Origin: Methylotetracoccus oryzae
Lineage (GTDB): Bacteria > Pseudomonadota > Gammaproteobacteria > Methylococcales > Methylococcaceae
Length of the DNA: 64,000 nt
Reading direction: 5' to 3'
Assembly (NCBI RefSeq): GCF_006175985.1
Contig: NZ_SRSH01000012.1
Span: 108,118-172,117 of the forward strand
Below are positions 16,257 to 25,595 of the stretch, one piece after another. Position numbers and translations under genes: made by a program. The notes under the pieces were generated by a model. It saw nothing but the letters and a program-made list of their open reading frames with translations. It had not been told where the DNA came from and did no database searches. How positions within the stretch are numbered: the stretch's first letter is position 1; each line of letters begins with the position of its first letter.

Positions 16257-17791
16257 TTCAATATCCCCTCCAGCGCTTTCATCCCCGCCCGAATCTCCTC
16301 CTCCAGCTTGGCCAGCTTTGCGAGAATCTCCTTCGGCGGCAGATGCTCGACCGCCTCGTGGACGACTTCCTTGTAGCGGTTGATCGAGAGGTCGTAGCCC
16401 TGGGCGGCGATGTCGGCCTTCGGTACGCAAAAACTCTGCTCCGTGCGTTCCCGTTGGCGCTCGCTGGTATCGCGCAGCGCCCAACGCGTCAGCACATCGG
16501 GCAGGTTGTTCTTGGCGTGCTCTTCGCGCGTCAGGATATGGTCGGGGGCGAGGCCGAGCTTGTCCTCGGGCAGCAAGGGTTGGCGTTTGTCGTCCAGGCT
16601 CCAGCCGTCGGCCTGCATGTCGTAGAACCAGACGTGGTTGGTGCCGCCCGAATTGGTCTTCGTGAACAGCAGGATCGCCGTCGAGACGCCGGCATAGGGT
16701 TTGAAGCAGCCTGATGGTAGAGAGACGACCCCATCGAGCTTCTGGTCCTCCACCAGCATCCGGCGCAGTTCCTTGTGCGCCTTGGATGAACCGAACAGCA
16801 CACCGTCCGGCACGATGACTGCAGCACGTCCACCGGGCTTCAAGAGGCGCAGGAATAGTGCCAGGAACAGCAACTCGGTCTTCTTGGTTTTGACCAGCGC
16901 CAGCAGGTCCTTGGCGGTGTTCTCGTAGTCCAGCGACCCGGCGAACGGCGGATTGGCGAGGATAAGCGAGTATTTCTCCTCGTCACCGGCGTGGTCCTGG
17001 GCCAGCGAGTCCTTGTAGCGGATGTCCGGGTTCTCGATCCCGTGCAGCGCCAGGTTCATGCTGCCGATGCGGAGCATGGTGTTGTCGAAGTCGTAGCCGT
17101 GGAACATCCCGGTGTGGAAATGGGTTCGGGCGTCCTCATCCTTGAAGAGGTCCGGGTGGTTTTCGCGCTGGTATTCCCCGGCGACGACCAGGAAACCGGC
17201 GGTGCCGCAGGCGGGGTCGCAGATGATGTCCCTGGGCGTGGGTGCGGTCAGTTCGACCATCAGCCGGATGATGTGGCGGGGCGTGCGGAACTGGCCATTC
17301 TGCCCGGCGGTGGCGATCTTGCCGAGCATGTATTCGTACAGGTCGCCCTTGGTGTCCCGGTCGTCCATCGGGACGTGGTCGAGCATGTCGACGACCTTGG
17401 CCAACAGCGCGGGTGTCGGGATCGTGAACCGGGCGTCCTTCATGTGATGGCTGTAGGTCGAGCCGTCGCCGCCCATGCTGCGCAGGAACGGAAAGACGTG
17501 CTCGCCGACCACGACGAACATCTCGGACGGGGCAAAGTGCTTGAAGCGCGACCAGCGGAGGTCGTCAAAGGCCCGGCCCCTGGCGTCCTGGCCCTCGGGG
17601 AAGACCCGGTTCGTCATCGGCTGCCGCAGGATGGTCGCCTTGCTCTCCTCCAGCGTGTGGGCGTCATCCAGCCGGCGGATGAACAGGAGGTAGGTGATCT
17701 GCTCGATCACTTCGAGCGGGTTGGAGATGCCCCCGGTCCAGAACGCGTTCCAGATGGCGTCGATTTGGCTGCGAAGTTCGCCGGTCAGCAT
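16253..17791 (-). CDS. hsdM: Type I restriction-modification methyltransferase subunit
   Basis: 512 residues from the ATG at 17791 (MLTGELRSQIDAIW), with AAGGA eight bases upstream. The HsdM N-terminal helical domain covers about 1-140. Next come GQFRTPRHI, the SAM-binding DPACGTAGF at 192-200 and the catalytic NPPF at 280-283, which marks an N6-adenine methyltransferase. A C-terminal helical tail (EILAKLAKLEEEIRAG) contacts HsdS. It is the first gene of the hsd operon and overlaps hsdS by four bases. The frame reads further upstream to 17881 but that extension lacks family similarity. Confidence 0.97.
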   Translation of the reverse strand: MLTGELRSQIDAIWNAFWTGGISNPLEVIEQITYLLFIRRLDDAHTLEESKATILRQPMTNRVFPEGQDARGRAFDDLRWSRFKHFAPSEMFVVVGEHVFPFLRSMGGDGSTYSHHMKDARFTIPTPALLAKVVDMLDHVPMDDRDTKGDLYEYMLGKIATAGQNGQFRTPRHIIRLMVELTAPTPRDIICDPACGTAGFLVVAGEYQRENHPDLFKDEDARTHFHTGMFHGYDFDNTMLRIGSMNLALHGIENPDIRYKDSLAQDHAGDEEKYSLILANPPFAGSLDYENTAKDLLALVKTKKTELLFLALFLRLLKPGGRAAVIVPDGVLFGSSKAHKELRRMLVEDQKLDGVVSLPSGCFKPYAGVSTAILLFTKTNSGGTNHVWFYDMQADGWSLDDKRQPLLPEDKLGLAPDHILTREEHAKNNLPDVLTRWALRDTSERQRERTEQSFCVPKADIAAQGYDLSINRYKEVVHEAVEHLPPKEILAKLAKLEEEIRAGMKALEGILK

Positions 17792-17949
17792 GCGTGAGTT
17801 CCTTGTGGGCCGAGGCCGATGATCGGCGCCCCGGCCCTGAATCGTCCGATCTGTTTGAATCCTAACATGTTTAGCGACCATGAGGGCCGGCTCAATGAAC
17901 TGATCCGTTTCTTTGCGGCGGGCTTGGTTTCGACCCTAGGTGATTGATC

Positions 17950-18021
17950 CAGCCAGGCCCGGTCGGTGTCCGCGTGGAGCCGGATCAGGATGTGGGTGTC
18001 GAGGTGGAACTGAGTACCCAC
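17950..18021 (-). pseudogene. Possible PIN-domain toxin N-terminal fragment
   Basis: A GTG-initiated frame reads MGTQFHLDTHILIRLHADTD, whose LDTHIL is the usual first acidic strand of VapC toxins. After about 25 residues it turns into unrelated sequence running into the hsdM leader. It probably is a relic of a third toxin gene at the island edge. The similarity is short, so this is tentative. Confidence 0.25.
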
Positions 18022-18551
18022 GATCGATCGCCGTCAGCCGCTACCGAGCCGCTGGTCCCAGCCGTCCCGCCAAGGCGCTCCATCCCAGGGCGAAAACACG
18101 GCGAGTTCATCCGGCGATACGACGATTGCAACACGTTGCGGTTGGATGCGCGCCAGAAGCGACGCCGGCTCGGGTGTGACCCAACCGGCTCGAACAGGAT
18201 TTCGTGCGAAGCGGATGGCGGTTGAGGCTGGCCCCGGATGAAGCCGGGTCAGAAGAAAAAGCTGTGAGCGCCATCACATCTTGGCGGGGTGTCCTATAGT
18301 TCAGTCGTGCCAGGGGAAACAAGGACGGAGATTCCCCCCAATCGATGTCCCCCTCTCCTGGCACACCCTTCCAGTCTTCTGAGTCCCCCCGATACCTACC
18401 CAACCCGCCGCACGACGCGCGGCGAAATACATTGGCCGACGTCTTCGTCAGTCTGTCGGACAGGTGATCACCTCGAGTATTCAGGGCAGTGCCTTCGCCG
18501 GAGCACGAGGGATGCCGCGCAGTAGCGCCTCGCTTCGAAAGTCCCCGACAT
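18022..18551. other. Intergenic at island edge, only weak frames
   Basis: 530 bases. A minus-strand frame from about 18280 to 18047 reads smoothly (RFARNPVRAGWVTPE, RVAIVVSPDELAVF) but lacks a start with a ribosome site; it may be the decayed end of a lost gene. No RNA gene or clear terminator seen. Confidence 0.35.
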
Positions 18552-19169
18552 TCAACGGGTCCGCAGCTGGGCGAGGACGACATCCGGTTGGTTGGGGTCG
18601 ATCTCGATGGCTTGCCACTCACCCGACGTTTCCAGCAACAGTGTCGGGAAGCCGCGAACGCCGCGTTCTCGACTAAAGGCGATTTGCTGCTCCAACTCGG
18701 CCTGTGTATCGGGGTGGTCCAGGTCGTGCTCGAAGCACGGGACGTCCAGCCCCAGTTCCCCGGCGAGGGCGATCAGGGTGGATCGGTCGGACGGATTCAT
18801 CGCCCGCAGGTAGTAGGCTCGCTGGATGGCGTCGATCATCGGCCCTTCATGATCGCCTTGCCGGCTGGCCGCGATCACCGCCCGACAGGCGCGGTGGGTC
18901 GAGCGCCGGGGCGTGCAGACTTCCCAATAGAGAAAGTTGAAGGGGGTGCCGGGGACCCTAGCCTGTATCGTTTTCCAGATGGCCTGCAATTTGTCGCGCA
19001 TCGCGGGCGGCATCGGCTCCTCGGTGTCCGGTGCCAGCCCGCCCAGCACGCGGATCAGCCGCATTCCGTCCGGCAAGCGGGATTCGACCTCGCGCAACGC
19101 CGGGGCGAAGGCCCAGCACCAACTGCACATCGGGTCATGGAAGTAGTAAAGACGGGAGCTTGGTGCCAT
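18552..19169 (-). CDS. DsbA-family thioredoxin-fold protein
   Basis: 205 residues. YYFHDPMCSWCWAF carries a C14-x-x-C17 redox pair at the start of a thioredoxin fold. The helical insertion runs about 60-150 and the cis-proline region is GVRGFPTLLLE. Proteins of this group (DsbA/FrnE-like, COG3531) are cytoplasmic oxidoreductases or isomerases; there is no signal peptide, so a periplasmic DsbA role is unlikely. It is a single gene, divergent from the DUF2956 gene. Confidence 0.85.
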   Translation of the reverse strand: MAPSSRLYYFHDPMCSWCWAFAPALREVESRLPDGMRLIRVLGGLAPDTEEPMPPAMRDKLQAIWKTIQARVPGTPFNFLYWEVCTPRRSTHRACRAVIAASRQGDHEGPMIDAIQRAYYLRAMNPSDRSTLIALAGELGLDVPCFEHDLDHPDTQAELEQQIAFSRERGVRGFPTLLLETSGEWQAIEIDPNQPDVVLAQLRTR

Positions 19170-19308
19170 AGGCCAGGGATTGTACGTCCGGTTTCCCCTC
19201 GGCGCGCGTAAACTCCGTGCGCTGTCTTCCTCGATGCGGCGCGGGATGTCGACCCGCCGCTCAGGGGACGATGCGGATCAATGCAGCGGTGTAGAGAGGC
19301 AACAATTC

Positions 19309-19806
19309 ATGTCATCGGAAAGCCGAAAAGAGCGGTTTCAGGAACAGGCGGGACGCAATATCGACGCGGCTGCGCTGCGCGTAGCGCGCAGCGTCAAGGC
19401 GCCGGGTCAGACACCGGAGCAGACCAAGCTCGTGGCGCAGGGTATCGCCAAGGGCATTGCACTGTACCGAAAACAACAGAACGAGAAGGCCCGTGAGCAG
19501 AACCGACAACGCAAGCGGATGCTTAAGCAGCGCGAACGGGAGGCCGCCCAAACTGCGCAGGACAAGGAAGCCGAGTCGGAAAGCCCCGCGGCTCCGCGGG
19601 GGGCCGTCGCAGTCGTATGGACGTCCGGCATCCTGTTTGCGTTGGTGGCCGTGTTGCATATTTTGCAGTCGGCCTTGGGCGTGTCGGTCATCATCAACGG
19701 CTGGACGATGTCGGTAGGATGGTCTTTGACGGGGGGCGTGCTGGCGGCCGCGTTTGCCGGGGCTTGTTTCTGGGCGGCGCAGAGCCTGCGCACCTTGTCG
19801 GACTGA
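19309..19806 (+). CDS. DUF2956 family membrane protein
   Basis: 165 residues from the ATG at 19309. The first half is hydrophilic and helical: SVKAPGQTPEQTKLVAQGIAKGI followed by a Lys/Arg/Gln-rich coiled coil, the hallmark of DUF2956. The second half has two membrane helices (about 100-125 and 132-158), which are not present in the short ~100-residue versions I know. Function unknown; inner membrane location with a cytoplasmic coiled coil is likely. Divergent from the DsbA-family gene. Confidence 0.8.
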   Translation: MSSESRKERFQEQAGRNIDAAALRVARSVKAPGQTPEQTKLVAQGIAKGIALYRKQQNEKAREQNRQRKRMLKQREREAAQTAQDKEAESESPAAPRGAVAVVWTSGILFALVAVLHILQSALGVSVIINGWTMSVGWSLTGGVLAAAFAGACFWAAQSLRTLSD

Positions 19807-19951
19807 GGCGGGCAGCGCAGGAGGCCGATTCATGCCCCTGTTGAACCTTCGGAGCCGAGCGGGTCATTCACGTATTGATCCCGGTCAGTGTTGCCGACCC
19901 GCGACCCTGTCGACGGTCATCTACACCCTAGCAATTCAGGAGCGCCTGCCG

Positions 19952-21016
19952 TTGAAATCCTTGTTTCGTCTCGCCCTCGGGCTCGGTTCCCTCGGTGTCG
20001 CCGCGGTTGCCGCCGCTCACAGTGTGTACCAGTTGACCGAAGTCCCCGTGCTACGTGGATACACCTCCGGCTATGCGAACAGCATCAACGACAATGGCGA
20101 TGTCGCCGGTTACTGCCAGACCGCAGCGAGTGCCATGACCTATGTTGGCTTTACCTATCGGAACGGCGTCCTGAGCTCAACGGGAAAATCCCCGAAGAAG
20201 GGCAACTACTCGTCAGCCAACTTCGTTTCGGTGACGGGCGTGGTCGTGGGGAGCGCCGATACGGGCGATTTCCGGCCACAGGGCTTCGTGAAAACCGGAA
20301 ACTCGATGGTGAACGTGTTCCCGAATAACGGCGGCAACACGCATGCCCTCCGGATCGATGACGCCGGCCGTGTCTACGGTCACTTCATCAGGAGGGGCAC
20401 CGCAGATTGGCAGGGCGCAATGTGGACGCCCGATCCCAGGAAGCCCGGCCGGTACAACGAAACCATCCTTGGAGGCGCCGGCTTCCCGATGGCATTCAAC
20501 AGCATGGGCAAGGCAGTTGGCTACTCCAGCACGGGTCGGCAAACGGCGGCGCTGTGGAACAATTCCGGGCCACGCGCCATGCAGCTCCTGCAGACCCGGC
20601 CCGAATACACTTCGAGCCTTGCTTATGGAATCAGCGACAATGGGAATGCGGTGGGTTCCGGGCATCCCGCGTTCAGTTCCCGCGCACTTTTGTGGCGAGC
20701 ACGCACGGGCTATGCCCTGGAGGAATTGCCCTTGTTGCCCGGCGATAACTATGGCGGTGCCAACGCCATCAATAGAGCGGGGGTAATCCTGGGAACGTCT
20801 GCCTACGGGGTACCGGGGACCTGGAATATCGGGCCCAGCACCCCCATCGTCTGGGACCGCGGGGTTCCTGCGCCGCTCGATTCACTGCTGGACCCGGCTT
20901 CGTCGGTCGGATGGAGGATCGACGCGGCCGTCGGTATCAACAACCAGGGTCAGATCGTCGCCAACGCCACCAAGGACGGTATCTCCAGGGTCGTCGTTCT
21001 GACACCCATACAGTAA
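19952..21016 (+). CDS. Secreted HAF-repeat protein
   Basis: 354 residues from a TTG at 19952 with AGGAG nine bases upstream; the frame opens much earlier but only this start gives a clean signal peptide (MKSLFRLALGLGSLGVAAVAAAHS). At least six repeats of the form A-x-x-I-x-D-x-G-x-V-x-G are visible (NSINDNGDVAGY, YGISDNGNAVGSG, VGINNQGQIVANA), the HAF type, which fold into a beta-propeller. HAF proteins are extracellular and of unknown function. No sorting signal at the C-terminus is seen, and no operon partner. Confidence 0.8.
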   Translation: MKSLFRLALGLGSLGVAAVAAAHSVYQLTEVPVLRGYTSGYANSINDNGDVAGYCQTAASAMTYVGFTYRNGVLSSTGKSPKKGNYSSANFVSVTGVVVGSADTGDFRPQGFVKTGNSMVNVFPNNGGNTHALRIDDAGRVYGHFIRRGTADWQGAMWTPDPRKPGRYNETILGGAGFPMAFNSMGKAVGYSSTGRQTAALWNNSGPRAMQLLQTRPEYTSSLAYGISDNGNAVGSGHPAFSSRALLWRARTGYALEELPLLPGDNYGGANAINRAGVILGTSAYGVPGTWNIGPSTPIVWDRGVPAPLDSLLDPASSVGWRIDAAVGINNQGQIVANATKDGISRVVVLTPIQ

Positions 21017-21496
21017 CGATTTCAGCCACATTCAGGGCGATCGCACGCCGGTTGCCGGTTCGTCATTTCCGTGTTCCCCGTCATTCTCGCGCAAACGCGA
21101 ATCCATTACCTCGACGGGTGACGACCGCTCCAGCCGTTCGTCGACGTGCCGCGGCCTGACCGCGGCGCCTCCCGTCTGCTGCTCTGCGGAGGCCGCTCGG
21201 CAGGACTTGCGGCGTCCCGAAGCGCACGCAATCCGTTCCAAAGTCGATCAATGGTTCTCGCGGCGGGCGGCTCGGTTTAAACTGCCGCGCGAGACGGCAG
21301 TGCAAGGATGGTCTCGGGCACCTGGCCGTGCGCGGGGCATTGAAGAGGCGCTTCCCGACCACCTCGCGCAGTATCGAGGGGCCCGACCGGAGCCCTGTCG
21401 TACCCGCCAAGGAATCCCCGCAGACACGTTCCATCCACTGCCCGGTGGGCACAGGTCTGTGCCACACCCAAACGTCCTTTTGACCCCCGACCGACC
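21017..21496. other. Intergenic with one REP-like palindrome
   Basis: 480 bases before the sugar transporter gene. It contains the short palindromic repeat at 21079-21108. The rest shows no supported gene; the transporter promoter should lie in the last 150 bases but no clear boxes are seen. Confidence 0.5.
21079..21108. repeat. REP-like palindromic repeat
   Basis: CGTCATTCTCGCGCAAACGCG followed by AATCCATTA: a TCGCG/CGCGA stem inside the GTCATTC...GAATCC consensus. Related copies are at 63675 and 63733. Such units are scattered in many proteobacterial genomes. Confidence 0.6.
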
Positions 21497-22780
21497 ATGG
21501 CGAAGACCAAAGCAGCGCCCGTTGTGCGCGACCATACGCCGCAGAAAACACCCTACAGAGCGCCCCTCGTCGCCGTCACCTTTCTGTTTTTCATCTGGGG
21601 ATTTCTCACGGCGCTGAACGACATTCTGATTCCGCATCTGAAGGCGGTGTTCGACCTCAGTTACACGCAGGCGATGCTTATTCAGTTCGCTTTTTTCGGT
21701 GCGTATTTCATCATGTCCGTGCCATCCGGCAGGATCGTCGCGAGATTCGGGTACCAACAGGGTATCGTTCTGGGCTTGCTGACGGCCGGTTGCGGTGCGT
21801 TGCTTTTCTACCCTTCGGCGAGCGCTCCCTCCTATCCACTGTTCCTGGTCGCCTTGTTCGTACTCGCCGCCGGGATCACATTGCTCCAAGTGGCGGCGAA
21901 TCCGTATGTTTCGGTTCTCGGCAAGCCCGAAACCGCGTCGAGTCGCCTGACCCTGACGCAGGCTTTCAACTCGCTCGGCACGACGCTGGCGCCGTATCTG
22001 GGCGGGCTCTTTATCCTCAAGGCCGGGCTGCGTGCGAGTGATGTCATGCCCTCGCTTTCGCCGGAGTTGCTGCAGGCATTCCGCTTGCAGGAGGCCGCGT
22101 CGGTAAAGATGCCCTATCTGGCACTCGCCGCCGCCCTGATAGGGTTTGCAGCGGTCATGGCGTTCCTGAAGCTGCCGGTGATCGCGTCGGCGGAGGGGCA
22201 TGGCCACAAACCCGCGGGCCTCTTCGCGGCCTTGCGGCATCCCCATGTGGTTCTCGGTGGGCTGGCAATCTTCTGCTACGTGGGGGCAGAGGTCTCCATC
22301 AGCAGTTTTCTGATCAATTTTCTGGGTCAGCCCGATATCGCGGGTCTGGATGCGACCGCGGCGGCCCGATTCGTGGCCTATTACTGGGGTGGCGCCATGG
22401 TTGGCCGTTTCATCGGATCAGCCCTGCTTCAGAGAATCGAGGCCGGCAAATTGTTGGGCCTGTTTGCCGCGATCGCGGGCGGGCTCGTCGTCACGACATC
22501 GCTTACGGACGGCATGGTGGCCATGTGGGCCATCGTGAGTATCGGCCTGTTCAATTCGATCATGTTCCCGACGATCTTCACGCTGGGTATCAGCGGTCTG
22601 GGCCATCTGACCAGCCAAGGCGCGAGCATTCTGGTGATGTCGATCATCGGCGGCGCCATCATCCCGCTGGTGTCCGGCGCACTGGCGGATCGCTATGGCA
22701 TTCAAATGGCTTTGCTGCTGTCGGCGGCCTGTTATCTCTATATCCTGTATTACGGCATGGCCGGGTCGAGATCAGCCTAG
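21497..22780 (+). CDS. FucP/GluP-type sugar:H+ symporter (MFS)
   Basis: 427 residues with about twelve membrane helices. The opening FFIWGFLTALNDILIPHLK and the Q-x-A-x-N-P-Y motif (LLQVAANPYVSVLG) with SSRLTLTQAFNSLGT are hallmarks of the FHS family that includes the fucose and glucose/galactose transporters. It imports a monosaccharide with protons across the inner membrane. The next genes encode a secreted beta-glucosidase and a second glycosidase on the same strand, so its substrate is probably a hexose released by them. The exact sugar cannot be read from the sequence. Confidence 0.9.
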   Translation: MAKTKAAPVVRDHTPQKTPYRAPLVAVTFLFFIWGFLTALNDILIPHLKAVFDLSYTQAMLIQFAFFGAYFIMSVPSGRIVARFGYQQGIVLGLLTAGCGALLFYPSASAPSYPLFLVALFVLAAGITLLQVAANPYVSVLGKPETASSRLTLTQAFNSLGTTLAPYLGGLFILKAGLRASDVMPSLSPELLQAFRLQEAASVKMPYLALAAALIGFAAVMAFLKLPVIASAEGHGHKPAGLFAALRHPHVVLGGLAIFCYVGAEVSISSFLINFLGQPDIAGLDATAAARFVAYYWGGAMVGRFIGSALLQRIEAGKLLGLFAAIAGGLVVTTSLTDGMVAMWAIVSIGLFNSIMFPTIFTLGISGLGHLTSQGASILVMSIIGGAIIPLVSGALADRYGIQMALLLSAACYLYILYYGMAGSRSA

Positions 22781-22935
22781 TGCGCTGCGCCAACATCGGT
22801 CCTGCCAGGATTACCCACACAACCTGTGCACCTTGGCAAGGCCTCGCCCATTTCGCGGATTCTGTGTGGTTGATGGCGCCCAAGGACAGGTCCCGGTCCT
22901 TGCAGCAGGCGCCTACCGCTTCGAGTGCCCCACCC

Positions 22936-23009
22936 GCGTGAGCGGGCCGGGAGTCCGACACACGCCGTGAATCCGTCCCTGGAGGCTAGCCTGCGGGTTC
23001 CCTACCGCG
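22936..23009. repeat. Interspersed ~75-bp repeat, copy 1
   Basis: AGCGGGCCGGGAGTCCGA, then CACGCCGTGAATCCGTCCCTG and CTGCGGGTTCCCT. A near-identical copy is at 30031-30105, also just upstream of a gene. It lies in the gap before the GH3 gene, so the apparent coding extension upstream of 23075 is not real. Confidence 0.65.
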
Positions 23010-23074
23010 ACCAAGCAAAGGGCGATGGATGGTTACCCACTTCGATATCCGACACGCTACCCAAAAGAGCCCTG

Positions 23075-25513
23075 ATGAGTACAACTTCCGAGGACATTCG
23101 CCTGAACATGACATTTCCGGTCCTGAAGCCCGAGACACGGAGGCCGGTGTGCTGGGACGCCGTCGAGTCCGGCGAGGGCAGGGCGGTCGGAGTGGTCCTG
23201 GCATTAGCGCTAGCGCTCGTGTTCGGTAGCCCGGCCCGCAGCGCGTCCTCGCCGGCCGGGCCGGCGCCGCAACGAGCTGCCTCCGGTTTCGCAGTCCCGC
23301 GCGTCGAGGCCGATGTCGATGCGTTGCTGCGCCGCATGACGCTGGAAGAAAAAATCGGCCAGTTGGTCCAATATTCGGCGGGCCAGCCTACCGGTCCGGG
23401 TACGGGCCGAAGCGACTACGAAGACATGATCGGCCGGGGGCAGATCGGGTCTCTGCTGAATGTCGTGGATCCGGCCAAGATCAATGCCTACCAGCGGATC
23501 GCGGTAGAGAAATCGCGGTTGCGGATCCCGTTGCTCTTCGCGCTCGATGTCACCCATGGCTTCAAGACGGAGTTCCCGATTCCGCTTGGACTCGCTTCGA
23601 CCTGGGATCCCGAGATCGTGGAGAAGGCCGCCCGCGTCGCGGCGATGGAGGCCTCGGCGCAGGGCATCCGGTGGACCTTTTCGCCGATGGTGGATATCGC
23701 GCGCGATGCGCGCTGGGGGCGCATGTCGGAAGGCGCCGGGGAAGATCCCTTGCTCGGCGGCGTCATGGCAGCAGCCTATGTGAAGGGCTATCAGGGCACC
23801 AGCCTGGCGGCTCCGGACAGCATCGCGGCCTGCGTGAAGCACTACGTCGGATACGGTGCGGCCGAGGGCGGGCGTGACTACAACTCGGCCGAGATCTCCG
23901 AGCACACCCTGCGCGAGATCTACCTGCCGCCGTTTCATGCCGCCGTGCAGGCGGGGGCCGCGTCACTGATGAGCGCATTCCATACGCTCAACGGCATGCC
24001 CTCGACGGCCAATCCGTTCACGCTGCGGCAGATCCTGCGGAAGGAATGGGGCTTCCGGGGGCTTGTCATCAGCGACTGGTCATCGATCGGCGAACTGGTC
24101 GCGCACGGCGTGGCCGTCGATGCCGCTGCCGCAGCCCGCATGGCGGTGCTTGCCGGCGTGGATGTCGACATGGGGAGCAGCGTTTATCACGATCACCTGC
24201 AAGGGCTGGTGCAGTCCGGGCAGATCGGAAAGGCCACGCTCGACGAGGCCGTGCGTCATGTGCTGCGCGTCAAGTTCGCCCTCGGTTTGTTCGGTCGACC
24301 GTTGGCTGACGAAAGCGCCGCGAAAAAGGCCCTTTACCATCCTGAGAGCATGGCACTGGCCCAGACGGCGGCCGAGCGTTCCCTAGTGCTGCTCAGGAAT
24401 GTCGACGGCCCGGACGGCAAGGCCCTTTTGCCGCTGACGGATGCGGGGAGGAAGATCGCGGTGATCGGCCCGCTGGGCGACGATGCGTCGTACCCGGAAG
24501 GCGTGCCCGAAAACGCGGGACCGCGGGAGTCGCTGCCGCAGGCGCTGGCGCGGCGGATCGGTGCGGAGCGCGTGTCCCGGTTCAGGGGGACCGGCACGCT
24601 GACCGGCTCCGACGAGGAAATGGCCGCGGCGGTGGCCGGGGCTCGCCAGGCGGATCTGGTCCTGCTGGCGCTGGGGGAGGATCAGACGATGCACGGCGAG
24701 GCGGGTTCCCGCGCGAATCTTGGACTCCCCGGCCGACAACAGGAATTGCTCGAAGCGGTCGTCAAGACCGGGAAGCCGGTCGTGTTGGTGCTGTTCAGCG
24801 GGCGGCCGCTGACCGTGCCCTGGGCATTCGAGCACGTGCCGGCCGTGATCTCCGCGTGGTTCCCGGGCGTCGGCGGGGCGTCGGCGCTGGTTCGCACGCT
24901 CTATGGTGACGTGAATCCCTCGGGCCGGCTGGTGGTCAGCTGGCCTCGCAGTGTCGGCCAGGTTCCGCTCTACTACAACGCGCTCAGTACCGGCCGTCCC
25001 GCCGGGGAAAGCGATCTCACCCGTCCGCCGTACAGCGTCGAAAGCAAATATGTGTCGCGCTATGTGGATGAGCAGAACAGCCCGCAGTTTCCCTTCGGCT
25101 ACGGTGGCTCCTACACCCTATTTGCGTACGGGAGCACGACGATCAGTACGACGCGCCTGCATGCCTCGGCCCTGAACAAGGCGCTGGCAAACGGGGAGGG
25201 CCTCGCCGCGCCGGCGATGATGGTGGAAACCACCGTGACCAACACGGGCTCGCGCGACGGAGAGGAGCTGGTGCAAGTCTATGTCCAGCTGCGGGGCACC
25301 CACCTGGCCGGGCCGACGCGAGCGCTGAAGGGCTTCCAGCGGGTCGTGCTCGCGCCGGGCGAGACAAAGTCAGTGAAGTTCGAACTGCAGCCGGCCGCCT
25401 TCGCGACCTGGAACGAGCGGAATACATTCGCCGCGGAGCCCGCCAAAGTCACCGTATGGATTGGTCCCGATGCCGCGCACGGGGCTTCTGCGGCCGCGGA
25501 GATCGTGCCGTGA
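23075..25513 (+). CDS. bglX: Secreted beta-glucosidase, glycoside hydrolase family 3
   Basis: 812 residues from the ATG at 23075; a second ATG at 23108 is possible. A hydrophobic segment (VGVVLALALALVFG) ending ARSAS gives an unusually deep signal peptide, so export to the periplasm is likely. The GH3 barrel begins VDALLRRMTLEEKIGQL; the nucleophile is D334 in GFRGLVISDWSS. The second alpha/beta domain is about 430-620, and a fibronectin-III-like end (ELVQVYVQLRG...LAPGETKSVKFEL) completes the BglX layout. It removes terminal beta-glucose from oligosaccharides. It lies between the sugar importer and the discoidin glycosidase. The symbol is by architecture. Confidence 0.9.
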   Translation: MSTTSEDIRLNMTFPVLKPETRRPVCWDAVESGEGRAVGVVLALALALVFGSPARSASSPAGPAPQRAASGFAVPRVEADVDALLRRMTLEEKIGQLVQYSAGQPTGPGTGRSDYEDMIGRGQIGSLLNVVDPAKINAYQRIAVEKSRLRIPLLFALDVTHGFKTEFPIPLGLASTWDPEIVEKAARVAAMEASAQGIRWTFSPMVDIARDARWGRMSEGAGEDPLLGGVMAAAYVKGYQGTSLAAPDSIAACVKHYVGYGAAEGGRDYNSAEISEHTLREIYLPPFHAAVQAGAASLMSAFHTLNGMPSTANPFTLRQILRKEWGFRGLVISDWSSIGELVAHGVAVDAAAAARMAVLAGVDVDMGSSVYHDHLQGLVQSGQIGKATLDEAVRHVLRVKFALGLFGRPLADESAAKKALYHPESMALAQTAAERSLVLLRNVDGPDGKALLPLTDAGRKIAVIGPLGDDASYPEGVPENAGPRESLPQALARRIGAERVSRFRGTGTLTGSDEEMAAAVAGARQADLVLLALGEDQTMHGEAGSRANLGLPGRQQELLEAVVKTGKPVVLVLFSGRPLTVPWAFEHVPAVISAWFPGVGGASALVRTLYGDVNPSGRLVVSWPRSVGQVPLYYNALSTGRPAGESDLTRPPYSVESKYVSRYVDEQNSPQFPFGYGGSYTLFAYGSTTISTTRLHASALNKALANGEGLAAPAMMVETTVTNTGSRDGEELVQVYVQLRGTHLAGPTRALKGFQRVVLAPGETKSVKFELQPAAFATWNERNTFAAEPAKVTVWIGPDAAHGASAAAEIVP

Positions 25514-25595
25514 AATCCCGTTTGCCGCCAGTCGAGCCCAGCGCCTGAAACGGTGTTAAGCTCTGCGCCCAATCAAGCCCAGCGGAGAGGACTCC

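Noticed and set aside
22925..23074. Upstream extension of the GH3 gene
   Set aside because: Contains the interspersed repeat and has no ribosome site; coding starts at 23075 or 23108.
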